A model generated the notes under the pieces. That model saw only the letters and a program-made list of their open reading frames with translations, was not told where the DNA came from and searched no databases. 64,000 nt of DNA from NCBI GenBank assembly GCA_947568835.1, contig OX387609.1:10121660-10185659 (forward strand). Direction: 5' to 3'. The DNA comes from Protonemura montana (Eukaryota > Arthropoda > Insecta > Plecoptera > Nemouridae). The first letter of the stretch is position 1; the number at the start of each line of letters is the position of its first letter. This document shows, in pieces, positions 53,404-63,501 of the stretch. Position numbers and translations under genes: made by a program.

Positions 53404-54588
53404 ATGGAAACAAGAGCTTATTTCACCAGCAGATTTGTGGCAGCACTGAAGCCAATCTACTTCCTGTGTCGTTGCTTGGGCATCGCTCCATTTAACAGCG
53501 AATTCCAAACGTCAAAAACATCCTTGATGTTCAGCGCCACCATGATACTTCTCATGCTGTTCACGTCTGCAGTTTTTGGGACTCGCCAGATAATGAAATA
53601 TCTTGACAAAAACTCTTTGCTGCAAGAATCGCTTACACGCATCCTAAGTCTTACAATCGAAGTAACAAGCTCTGCATTAACAATAATCTTTTCGCTAACC
53701 AGAAAGTCAGAGATCCAAAAAATTGTCAAAGGCTTTGTGACTGTTGATATGATGTTTAAAAAAGAGAAGTATGATAAAATTTATAACATTCTTAAACGCG
53801 AGGCGTTAGCTTTTATAATTTTTCAATTCACTTTTTTGTCGTTCGACTTGCTTCAACACAGTCCCACTATTTCCAGCATTTTCCTTGTGATTATAATCTT
53901 CATTCAAGGTTCAATATTTTGCCTGTGCCCGTTGCTTTTTTGCAACACTGTTTGTCTTTTGTCCACGCAACTAAAGACCGTCAATTCTGCTCTCCAAAAC
54001 ATTTCGCAGCTTACGAAAAGCACGTTTAAATGTAAAGAAGCGGTATCAATAATAATAGATGAATCAGATTATTTTGCAATAGAGATATACACGACAGCAG
54101 ACGCTTTAAAAACATTGAAATTACTACGACGAGTCTACGAAAAGTTGCACGAGATTAAAACTTCCATCAACTCCTTGTTCGGCTTTCAAATACTGACCGT
54201 CTGCACAGCCATGATTGTTTCGACAGTTGCCACGGTCTACATGATCGTCGCCGAGAACCTCAGAGAACCAGAAATTGGGAATCACATTGCTACTCTTGCC
54301 AACTGCATCTGGCTGGTGTCTAGCATGCTGATCTTCGTGTCGATATCAGTGGTGTGTGAACGTGCCGGCAACGAGGCGTACCAGACTTCAGTGGCGCTGC
54401 AGAAGTGTCTGCTGGTCGACGGGCTGGGTGGTGAAGTCTTGCACGAAGTCAAGGAGTTTTCACACCAGGTGGCCGGCTACAAAATGGAGTTTTCAGCTTG
54501 CGGTGTCTTCGGGATTAACACTTCGTTGTTGTTGAGTGTTTGTGGCACGGTTGTTACCTATCTTGTAGTGTTGCTCAGCATAAAGTAG
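53404..54588 (+). CDS. Gustatory receptor, 7tm_7 family (locus 16, METRAY type)
   Basis: A 394-residue single-exon receptor starting METRAYFTSRFVAALKPIY. It is two residues shorter than locus 14 because of an in-frame six-base loss (MFKKEKYDK against MFKNAPEKYDK). Otherwise it is nearly identical to loci 12 and 14, including GVFGIN and VVTYLVVLLSIK. The helix 4 region reads LLQHSPTISSIFLVIIIFIQ. By position in the inverted duplication it corresponds to locus 6. Confidence 0.95.
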   Translation: METRAYFTSRFVAALKPIYFLCRCLGIAPFNSEFQTSKTSLMFSATMILLMLFTSAVFGTRQIMKYLDKNSLLQESLTRILSLTIEVTSSALTIIFSLTRKSEIQKIVKGFVTVDMMFKKEKYDKIYNILKREALAFIIFQFTFLSFDLLQHSPTISSIFLVIIIFIQGSIFCLCPLLFCNTVCLLSTQLKTVNSALQNISQLTKSTFKCKEAVSIIIDESDYFAIEIYTTADALKTLKLLRRVYEKLHEIKTSINSLFGFQILTVCTAMIVSTVATVYMIVAENLREPEIGNHIATLANCIWLVSSMLIFVSISVVCERAGNEAYQTSVALQKCLLVDGLGGEVLHEVKEFSHQVAGYKMEFSACGVFGINTSLLLSVCGTVVTYLVVLLSIK

Positions 54589-55160
54589 TTTTATTTTGTA
54601 TTTTTGCTGGTTAATACTATATTTTTAAACAAAATAATACCACTTTCATTTACCAAATGTGTATGTAGCACAATATAGCCAACTGAGCAATAGTTTGACA
54701 TTGGCCTTGACCTCGACGCTGATTGGTCGAATGGCTTAGACGTGCTTAGACGTACTTTAGTAAAGCCTAAATACAGTCAGTTCAATTTGAAGTATATCCG
54801 GTATTTAAAAATATTAATAACAACATTTCTATACATGAGACGTTTTGTCTAGCATTAACGCAATTTTCTTACTCTAGAAATCGCGTAGAACATTTTGCAT
54901 TCGTCAAGATCTTTTAGAATTAAAATCCACTTTGTCGCCTACTTGAATAATTTCTGTTTCACATAAGTGTTGTACATTTGAATTAATAAAGACACAAGCC
55001 CAGTTTATATCACATTTTATTTAACTTTGTACCGCATTATCTATTTCTACCCTAAAGTCATAAAAAATAAAACGCTATAGACTAACCCAAGCGGGGCATT
55101 AAATCGCTATTACAACATAACGCTTAAGGCCCCCTTCCGTCCAGAAACCTAACCAGTACC
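54589..55160. other. Spacer between locus 16 and the locus 17 pseudogene
   Basis: Shared METRAY 3' flank (CCTTGACCTCGACGCTGATT), then the reversed equivalent of the region upstream of locus 5. No gene is seen. Confidence 0.55.
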
Positions 55161-56359
55161 ATGCCAGCCACAACCTTTACTGCCACAACGCGTCCCCTGT
55201 TTGACGTCATCCGCCTGTTCGGTTTGGCTCCCTTCGCCGTGGACCTGACCCCGTCGAGGCTTGCCGTCGCCTACACTTCACCCTCGCCACAGTGTTGCCG
55301 TTCGTTCTCGTCTGGTCTATCTTAGAGCTCCAACGATACGCTTACACCATCAGCGACACGCGGAACACGCAGACAAACGCCACCAAGTCGCTAGCGATCA
55401 ACCTTGGCTAGAGATCTTCTTCGCTGGCTTCGGGCATTCTCCACGATCGTCGTTGCGTTGACGCGCACGCGCGACGCGCTACGCACGTTTCAGAAGACGG
55501 TGGCGAGGGTAGACAGAATTCTGTACGATGTTAACGTTAAAAAAGTTTACGGGAGGCAGAGAAGACTCAATCACGGTGAAGCTATATTTCTGTTCGGATC
55601 ATTTTTAATGTTAATCTTCTCGATTTGCGTTATTACCGATACATACAACGTGTACATAGCTCTATTTTTGTCTTACATTACGTTCAGTACACTAATCACA
55701 CAGATCCAGTTAATAAATCTGGTTAAAATTGTTAAAACACGTTTCACCGAAAACAATATTCAATTAAAACTCAAATATCAGGAAGCTTCGAAAAAAATTC
55801 CCTTAAAGATTGAAAATTCTGTAAAAATCCATATAATTTCCGGTCGAATTAACCCTTTCCGCGGCGACACTATCATGGCGTCTCACTTAGTCAAGCAAAG
55901 ACTCCACGACCTCCGCAAAGCACATTTCGACCTCCATCTTGTCGCAAGACTAATCAATCAACTCCTCGGTTTTCGACTCTGGGTCTTCATCACCTTCATA
56001 ATCGTCCAACAGACCACGTTCATCTACCTGATACTCTTGCAAGTGTTAAACTTCAAGCACTTCGAGCTCTTAGACTTCCGAAAAAACTTCCCAAACACAA
56101 CTTCTTGTGTTTCGGCATCGCCTCTGTCTGTAACGCATGCGGAGACGAGACTAAGCGGTCGACGTTGCTGGTGCAAAGATGGCTGATTGTTGATGGGGTT
56201 GATGTTGGCGTCGGAGAAGAGTTGAGGGAGTTTTTGCAACAGTTGGTTGGCTACGAGGTTAGGTTTAGTGCATGCGGGGTGTTTGAGTTAGACATGACCC
56301 TGTTGATGACGATCTTGTCTTTGGTGGCTACCTATGCTGTTATTTTGATCACTGCTTGA
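55161..56359 (+). pseudogene. Gustatory receptor pseudogene (locus 17, MPATT type)
   Basis: An inverted copy of locus 5 with the start ATG kept at 55161 (MPATTFTATTRPLFDVIRLF). Comparison with locus 5 shows four lesions. A one-base loss lies near 55275. An insertion of about 17 bases near 55400 includes CCTTGGCTAGAG. A one-base loss lies near 55430 (GGGCATTC for GGTGCATTC). A deletion near 56090 between the RKN and FLCFG codons shifts the frame again. The final block FSACGVFELDMTLLMTILSL and VATYAVILITA is intact in its frame. The high remaining likeness to locus 5 indicates that inactivation followed the inverted duplication. Confidence 0.9.
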
Positions 56360-57015
56360 TTTGGGATTTTCATAGTTTAATTGGATTGCGATTTGAATAA
56401 AATGCTTTTTATGTGGCCCATGTAGACAACTCAAAATTGAAATTGATGTTTATGGTTTATTAATGGATTATTGATGTATTTGCAATTCGTTTATACGCGA
56501 TGTAACCTCTCCTAGTTCCCATATTAACGTTCCGAAAATCTACTATCACTTTGAAAAAAAGAAACTGGAACAACCGGAGGTTTTTTTTTTCATGTTTTTT
56601 TTTTTTTCTTCGCTAAATATATTAGAATTGAAACGAAAGATGGAGGAATGTGTGATGTAGAGATAATTTGCGCTGAACGAGGCGAAATATGAAGATTTTA
56701 GTCAGCTGTGAAGAAAAATATCGTTCACGTAGCAAGAAGTAATGTAAATTAATGTCTTTACTTGTGGCGTTTAAATCCAATTTATCATCAAAAATCGGTC
56801 GTAAGCAAATGTGTCAACTCTAGTATGGTATGATTGAAATTTAAGCAATCAATAAAGTTGAACTAACTCGTCTAATTCGTGGTCCGAGTCGAAGGTACTT
56901 TAATCTTTTGTCTGAACTTTCGGAAGTGTTCGTTTGCTTCCACCTTAATTAAAAATTGCTGAAAACTCCCGGTTGCTGAATGGCGCGAATGTTTGCGTTT
57001 CAACTGGCCTACTGA
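56360..57015. other. Outer flank of the inverted duplication
   Basis: Matches 28075-28720 reversed, including ACCTCTCCTAGTT and TGTGTCAACTCTAGTATGGT. Poly-T runs lie at 56580-56610. It is non-coding on both arms. Confidence 0.75.
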
Positions 57016-57183
57016 CCGATTACCCTACAACTATTTGCTTCACTTGCCGTCTTTTGGAAGCCTGCTGGGGTTCAGTTGATCCAAACAATTTTGGAATGCA
57101 AAACATGTTTTTGTGATTCTTTTCTGTAGTTGATTGTATAGATTAGGTCCAAGGCATTTCACAAAGACACTAATACGAAATGT

Positions 57184-57259
57184 GTGCCCAGCCGGGATCT
57201 CGAACCTTCAACTCCATCTTTCGCGGATACCGCTCTAATCATTTGAGCTAATTGGACAC
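57184..57259 (-). repeat. tRNA-like sequence, probable SINE head
   Basis: On the minus strand the ends GTGTCCA and TGGGCAC can pair over seven bases. An A box (TTAGCTCAAATGATTAGAGC) and a B box (GGTTCGAGATCC) are present. It has two extra bases before the D stem and one in the T loop, and the anticodon loop lacks the usual U33. It is therefore called tRNA-derived rather than a functional tRNA gene. Confidence 0.6.
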
Positions 57260-57429
57260 GTTCTTATAAACACAGATTATTGTAAAGATTTCAAACGTTT
57301 TAGCCTGACCGCGCGGACATTTGAAATCAATGTAAGAGGATTCAACGCTGGGTCTTGTGGTAAGTAATTCTCTCTTGACATGTGCAAACAACCTGAATCA
57401 AAGCACGGTTTACCGGTGCGTAGCATTGA

Positions 57430-57660
57430 CTAGTGTTCCAGAGCAAGTGTAATTAATGTCATACTTCAAGTAGGCGTGCAGAGTGCATCAGAATGTCATG
57501 ATGCGCGCCAATTCGTGCACGCAACCGATGTGACATTACACGATATTTGTCCATGTGTAAAAATGACCGTAACATTCGTGACATCACTAAGTTAATTGCT
57601 ATTGGTGATAAAACTACAGTAAACAAGCGAATCGCATGGTGTGATCACAGTTCCATTTTA
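57430..57660 (+). repeat. Dispersed 230-bp repeat, copy 1
   Basis: Closely matches 60710-60945; shared words include GCGCCAATTCGTGCACGCA, AAAATGACCGTAACATTCGT and ATCGCATGGT. It is non-coding. Confidence 0.85.
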
Positions 57661-57772
57661 AAATTGCCGCACGTTCAAGACTGATATTTGCTGTTAAAAA
57701 AAATAAAGTTGTTTTCCACGCTTCTCTGGACGAGTCTGTCAAACAACTGAAGCATTAACAAAAACTAATTAA

Positions 57773-57835
57773 AAATGGGTTTTCAATGCTAAGTAAAGGA
57801 CAACTAAAATTACCGACGTTTCGTAGCATGTACTG
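57773..57835 (+). repeat. Single arm of the foldback element
   Basis: AATGCTAAGTAAAGGACAAC followed by TTTCGTAGCATGTACTG parallels the left arm at 10585-10642; the second arm is missing. Confidence 0.6.
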
Positions 57836-57954
57836 CCGTCTCAAGGATATACCTATACATACAAGTCAATATTAAAATTTTTAAGAATTTAAAAAATTCA
57901 CGACAATAATCATATGATGATAAGACATATGGTGATACCGATGTGAAATCTGAT

Positions 57955-58012
57955 TTAAATTGCAAACGCTTGCAATGTGTGGAGTATTTTATTATTAGAA
58001 ACACTAATGACC
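57955..58012. repeat. SINE tail fragment
   Basis: TTTAAATTGCAAACGCTTGC and the TATTTTATTATTAGAAACAC run match the palindromic tail at 22262-22325. Confidence 0.6.
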
Positions 58013-59576
58013 TCTTTTAAAAATTGAACCTAGTTTAATTTTTGAGAAGGTAGCTGCATTCCCAATCATGAAATGGTACAATGCTGAATACCTTTAATAT
58101 ATAGGGCAATCAAGGTTTCACTCATAAGTTGGTGCTGATGACTGAGTCGAGTGGTTGGTGCTGAGTTCGGTGTTACGTTGGTGGCAGCAGTTTTAAGCCT
58201 AGCTTACCAAAGGGACCGGAACCAGAAACAAAAAGAAGCAAGACATATCAATTCAGACAGAGGAGTTAGCGTGATTTTACAAGAAAATATACAAGCAAAC
58301 CCCATCCAGAAAAGAGAGAGGAAATGCTGTCTTACACTTTGACTGGCGAGAAGTGCGTGAGAATAGCGCTTCGGCCACGCGCGAGGAGACAGTTCCAATT
58401 AAAACGCAATAAACCAAATAAAGTCATCAGTGATTGATCCTTAAATTTAACATTTCACGTGGTACGATTTACAATTAAAAATACTTGTATCCAGATCTAA
58501 GTGAAGTGAAATTGAATTCAAACCCACGAAACCCCACGTTTAACCTGACTACTAATAAACAAAAGAAATATCGACCACTTTAGCAAAAAAAAAAGAAACA
58601 GACACCACACACGGCCTCCTCTTAGACTAACGAAGAAACTAATACAATGTAAATAATAAATAAGGAATGAATAATGCAGCAAGAGGAATCGATGTAGATT
58701 AGAAAATGGCTGATAACTAGCTAATCAATATGTTATAACTAATTCATCGAATCATATATGGTCAGAGCTGTCGAGTTTGTGCGAATCAATTTGTCATATG
58801 CTGACAACGCAAAGATAATGTTCTCGTGTATACATGACTTTCTGTACTCTTTTGTTATTACACCATCGATTGTTAAGATTCACACTATTTAGACATTGGC
58901 CACAACTGCAAGCAATTCAATGAGAGAAAAACAACTACTGCCACCATCTGATTTCTGTTCCAGAACAAAATGGCCACCAATTAACCACTCGTGGACCCAT
59001 CCCAGTACGCACGCGCATATTTCATTATATTTTAATGATTGTAATCGAAGAATTAAGAGAAAACACGAAGAACAAGAAGAAAATGGTTTTTAACAATGTG
59101 TTTGCTTCGAAATGGAATATTTGGTGACTTGGAAATACAAACAAAATATCAATGGGACTTCTTACTATGACCTTAAAATGACAGTTTAAAAATGTTACCC
59201 CCATCCTTCCAGGTTCAAATATTAAACGCTGACGCTATACGCTATATTTGACGGCTGCCAAATAAAATTTCTTTTATGTGACAGGACAAAGCCTTCCTGA
59301 TTCATCACCAAATTCAAATTTAAATTTACACCTTTGTTTGTGTATTTCTCTAAACATCCACTGTCAAATCTTTCAAAATGTCGGCTAAATGTGGAAAATC
59401 AATTTTGGCCTAAAACCTCCCTTAACGCCGATCAAGCAAGATTTAAACGGCGTTGGTGAAATCGGCGCTCACTTCGGGAAATTTATAATTTTTCTGTAAG
59501 TACCTACCCTGAACGTAGGTCATTATTCACATACCAATTTCTTTATCGAAATGCGTGCACTTGTCGATTAGAAAAT

Positions 59577-59594
59577 GGGGGGGGAGGGGGGGGA
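59577..59594 (+). repeat. G tract
   Basis: Two runs of eight G separated by one A in an AT-rich setting. It could fold as a G-quadruplex or be a slippage-prone tract. Confidence 0.7.
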
Positions 59595-59686
59595 TAATTG
59601 AACAAAGACAACTTACAACCACTCACATTACAAGCCTGTAATTAGGTCAGATTTCACCAAAATCTCGCCTCCAAGTTGAAGTGTTA

Positions 59687-59870
59687 GTTGAAACTGTTGC
59701 CATGACGACTTCCAATCACATGCAGTGAAATTCAGATGTTTCTGTGAGCTAGAGATCCAACTTATAGTTGAACATTTTGTTGAAACTGTTGCCATGACGA
59801 CTTCCAATCACATGCAGTGAAATTCAGATGTTTCTGTGAGCTAGAGATCCAACTTATAGTTGAACATTTT
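59687..59870 (+). repeat. Two tandem copies of a 92-bp unit
   Basis: Units 59687-59778 and 59779-59870 start GTTGAAACTGTTGCCATGAC and are essentially identical, so the duplication is recent. Degenerate single copies lie at 17035-17160, 37815-37945 (both reversed) and 46155-46200. Confidence 0.9.
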
Positions 59871-60709
59871 GGTAAAACCCGACCTTACTAAAAATGGTGT
59901 CAAGTGGTTCTATAACCTCAAACATTTTCTTTACATACGAAACTAAAATATAATACTCGATCAATGATCGACCATTTTTAAATGACTACCAGCATTTTAG
60001 TTAAGTTTGTTAACCCGGGACTTCCATAGAATAACTGACTCAACCTATAAACTCATTGGTATGCCTAATAACACTGTCTACTGCAGAAATGCGTGGTGTG
60101 GCTAACAATATTGAGTTTTACAACTCGACTAAAGTTGCACGCGGAGGTCAGGGTAGTCTGCAAATCGATTGGAGTCGGAAGATTAGTCAGGTCTGTTGCT
60201 TCGCCTCAAGACAAGCGATAAAGTTCATGCTGACAATAAGCAGCTCGACTAGTACCAAAAGTTGGAAGAGCAGAACCGTCGGCGGTCAGACTTTTAGGGT
60301 CTAAGTTGATTCGAAAAAAAAAGTTAAATACCCGAAGCATCTATGCTTGGCATTTTCCCCTCATCCCAACAGGGAAAGTCTGTAGTCAAAGTTGCTCCTT
60401 TGATATATTTTTTTTTAATTTCACAAAAAAAAATTTCTTTATTCGTTCTTCAAAATATCAATATCTGTAACTAGCACCGGGGAGACTGCAACTTTTATAC
60501 AACTAAAAACACACTTTTCTTTGATACAAGAGATTTTTTTCATGATTGCAATCATTTTTAAGGGTTAAATATTCGACTACGTGGGACTTTAAAAACAACC
60601 CTCGTACCTAGAGAAATGAAACCCAGAATCTCGTAGGTAGTGATCCCCTTTGCTCATGTAGATACATACTAAATCAAATGACAAATTACATTGACGCTAC
60701 GTTACATCG

Positions 60710-60945
60710 CGTTCCGGAGCAAGTGTAATCAATGTAATTTTACAAGCCGTCAGGAGGAGTGCAGCAGAATGTCATGATGCGCGCCAATTCGTGCACGCAG
60801 CCGACGTGAAATAACGCTATATTTGTCCACATGTAAAAATGACCGTAACATTCGTGACATCACTGAAATAATTGCTATTGGCGACAAGAAAAACTACTAT
60901 AAACAATCCAATCGCATGGTTCGATCACAGACCATTTAATATTGC
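60710..60945 (+). repeat. Dispersed 230-bp repeat, copy 2
   Basis: Counterpart of 57430-57660 in the same orientation, 3.3 kb away, with scattered substitutions and small indels. Confidence 0.85.
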
Positions 60946-61223
60946 CAAGCATTTGAAATGCAAACCTATCTTTTATTTGCTGTCTTTTGAGTAGCAAATA
61001 GTTTTCTACCACGCTAAACAGCGTAGAATTTCCAAACAATATCGGCAGTTTAAAGCTGGCATCAACTCGAGCATTAAACGGACTTTAAAGAGAGCTCAGT
61101 TCTAAACATTTTCACTTCTTGAAAACCAGTTGTAGATACTTTTTTGATCTTCTTGTTTAAAATCTAAAAGAAACAGCCGCTTACCAGTCCAATTACTAAC
61201 AGTTCCCAACCGAACTAAAGAAG

Positions 61224-62399
61224 ATGGCCAAAAGCCGAAGTCAGTTTCACACGATCACCTCGTCAATGCGTCCGATCTTCCAAGTTGGTCGCCTCTTCGG
61301 TCTCGCCCCCTACCACATGGGGTGCGTCCCATCCAAGGCAGCTTCATTATACACCTTCTTCATCGCCGTACTGATCACCTTTGGCAGCGTGTTGGCAGTA
61401 CAAAACACTGCTAAAGACTATTTCGCAAAGAAAATAGCTAAGCAAAATTTTCTGACCCTGAGTTTCTTGATGGTGGTGTCAGGAGTGACGTGTGTCGTGA
61501 TGCTTTTCACGTCAGTGACAAAAGCCGGCGACATCAAGTTGTTGTATGAAAAGTTGGAGAAAATCGACGCTGGTTTGCTAAAGACGGTGGGTGTTGAACC
61601 GAAACAAAATTTTCGCAAGTATTTGATCGCCGAGATTGTGTTTATCGTGTTGGTTGAGATTGGATGGTTTTTGGTTGATCGCTTGGACACTGCTATGGAA
61701 ACCAATCCTGTGAACACTTCTGTGGAATTTATTTTACAATGCATTATTTTTACAACGCTATTAGAATACTTAAACACGGTAAACGTTGTTAGAATCAGAT
61801 ATCTGACCCTAAACAAAGCCATTTTGCCTTTATTCGAATTAAAGCCGTCAGCTTTCTTCGAAGAAAACGCTCACAATCTTAACCTACCCCGTGTCGTCAA
61901 GATCAAAACAGTCGAACAAAACGAAACCAACATAATGCCTCTCTTGAAAGCACTGAGATTAATTCACAGTCAATTGTATCTAGTATCGGAGATGATCAAT
62001 AGAATATACGGTCTGAAAATCCTGGGACTCATTTCAATCAACTTGATCGACATAATCAACACTGTTTATGTGCTAACCAACGCCAATTCTGAAGTCTCGA
62101 CAAAAGCATACGTGTACGCGGTGGTCATTGTGTTTGGGGTGCTTGTTTCGGTTTCATGTACCTGCCAATGGGCAGTCGACGAGGCTGGACAGACGACAGT
62201 GGTGCTACAACAATGCCTGCTATTCGACGCACTCGACAATGACCTTGAAGTTGCTTTGGAAAAGTTTTCTCAGCAAGCGGTACGAAGCAAGATCGTGTTG
62301 TCAGCGTTTGGTATTTTTAATGTGGACAAAACTTTGGTGCTGAGCGTAACGGCAACATTGTGCACCTATATGGTAGTGCTGACGACCTCCAACTCATAG
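61224..62399 (+). CDS. Gustatory receptor, 7tm_7 family (locus 18)
   Basis: A 391-residue single-exon receptor starting MAKSRSQFHTITSSMRPIFQ. It keeps the N-terminal block VGRLFGLAPYHMGCVPSKAA, seven hydrophobic segments, and the C-terminal block LSAFGIFNVDKTLVLSVTAT, then CTYMVVLTTSNS. The pre-helix-7 region (DEAGQTTVVLQQCLLFDALD) is intermediate between the two main subfamilies here. It is separated from the array by 4.9 kb of repeat-bearing DNA and has no close paralogue in the window. QF is absent. The ligand is unknown. Confidence 0.92.
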   Translation: MAKSRSQFHTITSSMRPIFQVGRLFGLAPYHMGCVPSKAASLYTFFIAVLITFGSVLAVQNTAKDYFAKKIAKQNFLTLSFLMVVSGVTCVVMLFTSVTKAGDIKLLYEKLEKIDAGLLKTVGVEPKQNFRKYLIAEIVFIVLVEIGWFLVDRLDTAMETNPVNTSVEFILQCIIFTTLLEYLNTVNVVRIRYLTLNKAILPLFELKPSAFFEENAHNLNLPRVVKIKTVEQNETNIMPLLKALRLIHSQLYLVSEMINRIYGLKILGLISINLIDIINTVYVLTNANSEVSTKAYVYAVVIVFGVLVSVSCTCQWAVDEAGQTTVVLQQCLLFDALDNDLEVALEKFSQQAVRSKIVLSAFGIFNVDKTLVLSVTATLCTYMVVLTTSNS

Positions 62400-63501
62400 G
62401 GCAATCATGGTTTTGTTTGTATGGTGGTGCTGACAAATTTCAATAAATATTTAGAGCAATTCCCATCTGGTCCTAGCAGTAAGTAGATAATTGGTGAACA
62501 CTCCCCAATTCATACACATTTTGAATATACTGTACCGGCTAGAGCTCAGTTTATTAACATATTTAGCAAATAGGTAACATTAGTAAGCTTTTAAGTTTAA
62601 TTAATAAAGTAGAACATAACCTTAACATTTCAGATAGCAGGCCAATTCTAAGATGACCTAAAATCAGTACCTTGTATACAGAACCAGAAGGTTCATAATA
62701 ATATCGATGACTTATTTAACACTAATCTGTGTAACCTATTAACTATTGACCCTATTTACTCATTAAGGCTAGCTTGTTTTCCAGAAAACATGATAAGGTT
62801 CTGAGATTGAATGCCATTCAGGTTGGATCTTTTTCAGTAACTTGACCAATTTCTGTTCAATTTTCAGCATTGCTTAGGTTGTAGAATGTGGTTAGTATTA
62901 TTGAGCACTTTCTTATTTTTCTCTTATCTTATTTGAACTTAACTTAACTTTAACATAACTGAACTTAAAGTACAAAGGCACCTTTTACTCAAGACAATCG
63001 TACCTGCGTGTACAAACTCAGCTATATTTGATGGAACTAACTGGTCGCACTTTCCTGTGACGCTTTAAGATCAATAACTATCCATGCCATATGAAAAGCA
63101 CTTCAATTAATTTTTTTTTTAGGTAATTGGTTAAAATAATAAAAATAATAGCTCCTGGTAGAAAAACATAATTGCCTCGAATTAAAACACCCACGATGTT
63201 ATTCGACATAACTTGAAATAAAAAAATAAAGAAACATTTCATAAAACTGCCAGGATGTGTTATTAATTGATTTTTGTCTTTGACAAAAAATTATTGAAAT
63301 TACCACTAATTACCAACACCAAATGAATCATTAAAAATAAAACTCAACAGAAAATTATATATTTACATTAAAAAAAGTCATTGACATATTTTTTTGTGTG
63401 TGAAAAATAATTCCTCATTCGACGGTGAAAGTGTGTAAGCGACAGACTCTCAGTAAAATCGCTTTTTGCAATCATATAAAATTCTTACAAACTCTATCAA
63501 A
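62400..63501. other. Intergenic DNA before the last receptor
   Basis: AT-rich; no repeat or RNA gene recognised. Confidence 0.45.

Larger units (their letters stand above)
46479..57015. repeat. Right arm of the large inverted duplication
   Basis: Reverse-oriented counterpart of 28075-34118. Reading inward from 57015: shared flank, locus 17 pseudogene, loci 16 and 15, then an extra locus 14 and 13 pair, then the SINE-bearing inner flank. The extra pair means that the MEVTE-METRAY module, about 4.5 kb from start to start (47056 to 51558), was duplicated in tandem. Confidence 0.82.
57016..61223. other. Gene-poor repeat-bearing intergenic region
   Basis: No gene is recognised in 4.2 kb. It contains the tRNA-like element (57184-57259), the 230-bp repeat (57430-57660 and 60710-60945), a foldback arm (57773-57835), a SINE tail (57955-58012), a G tract (59577-59594) and the 92-bp tandem pair (59687-59870). 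Open frames at 58151-58342 and 60056-60304 show no known domain. Confidence 0.5.

Noticed and set aside
57184-57259. A functional tRNA gene
   Set aside because: Acceptor ends pair, but there are extra bases before the D stem and in the T loop and the anticodon loop lacks U33, as expected of a SINE-derived relic.
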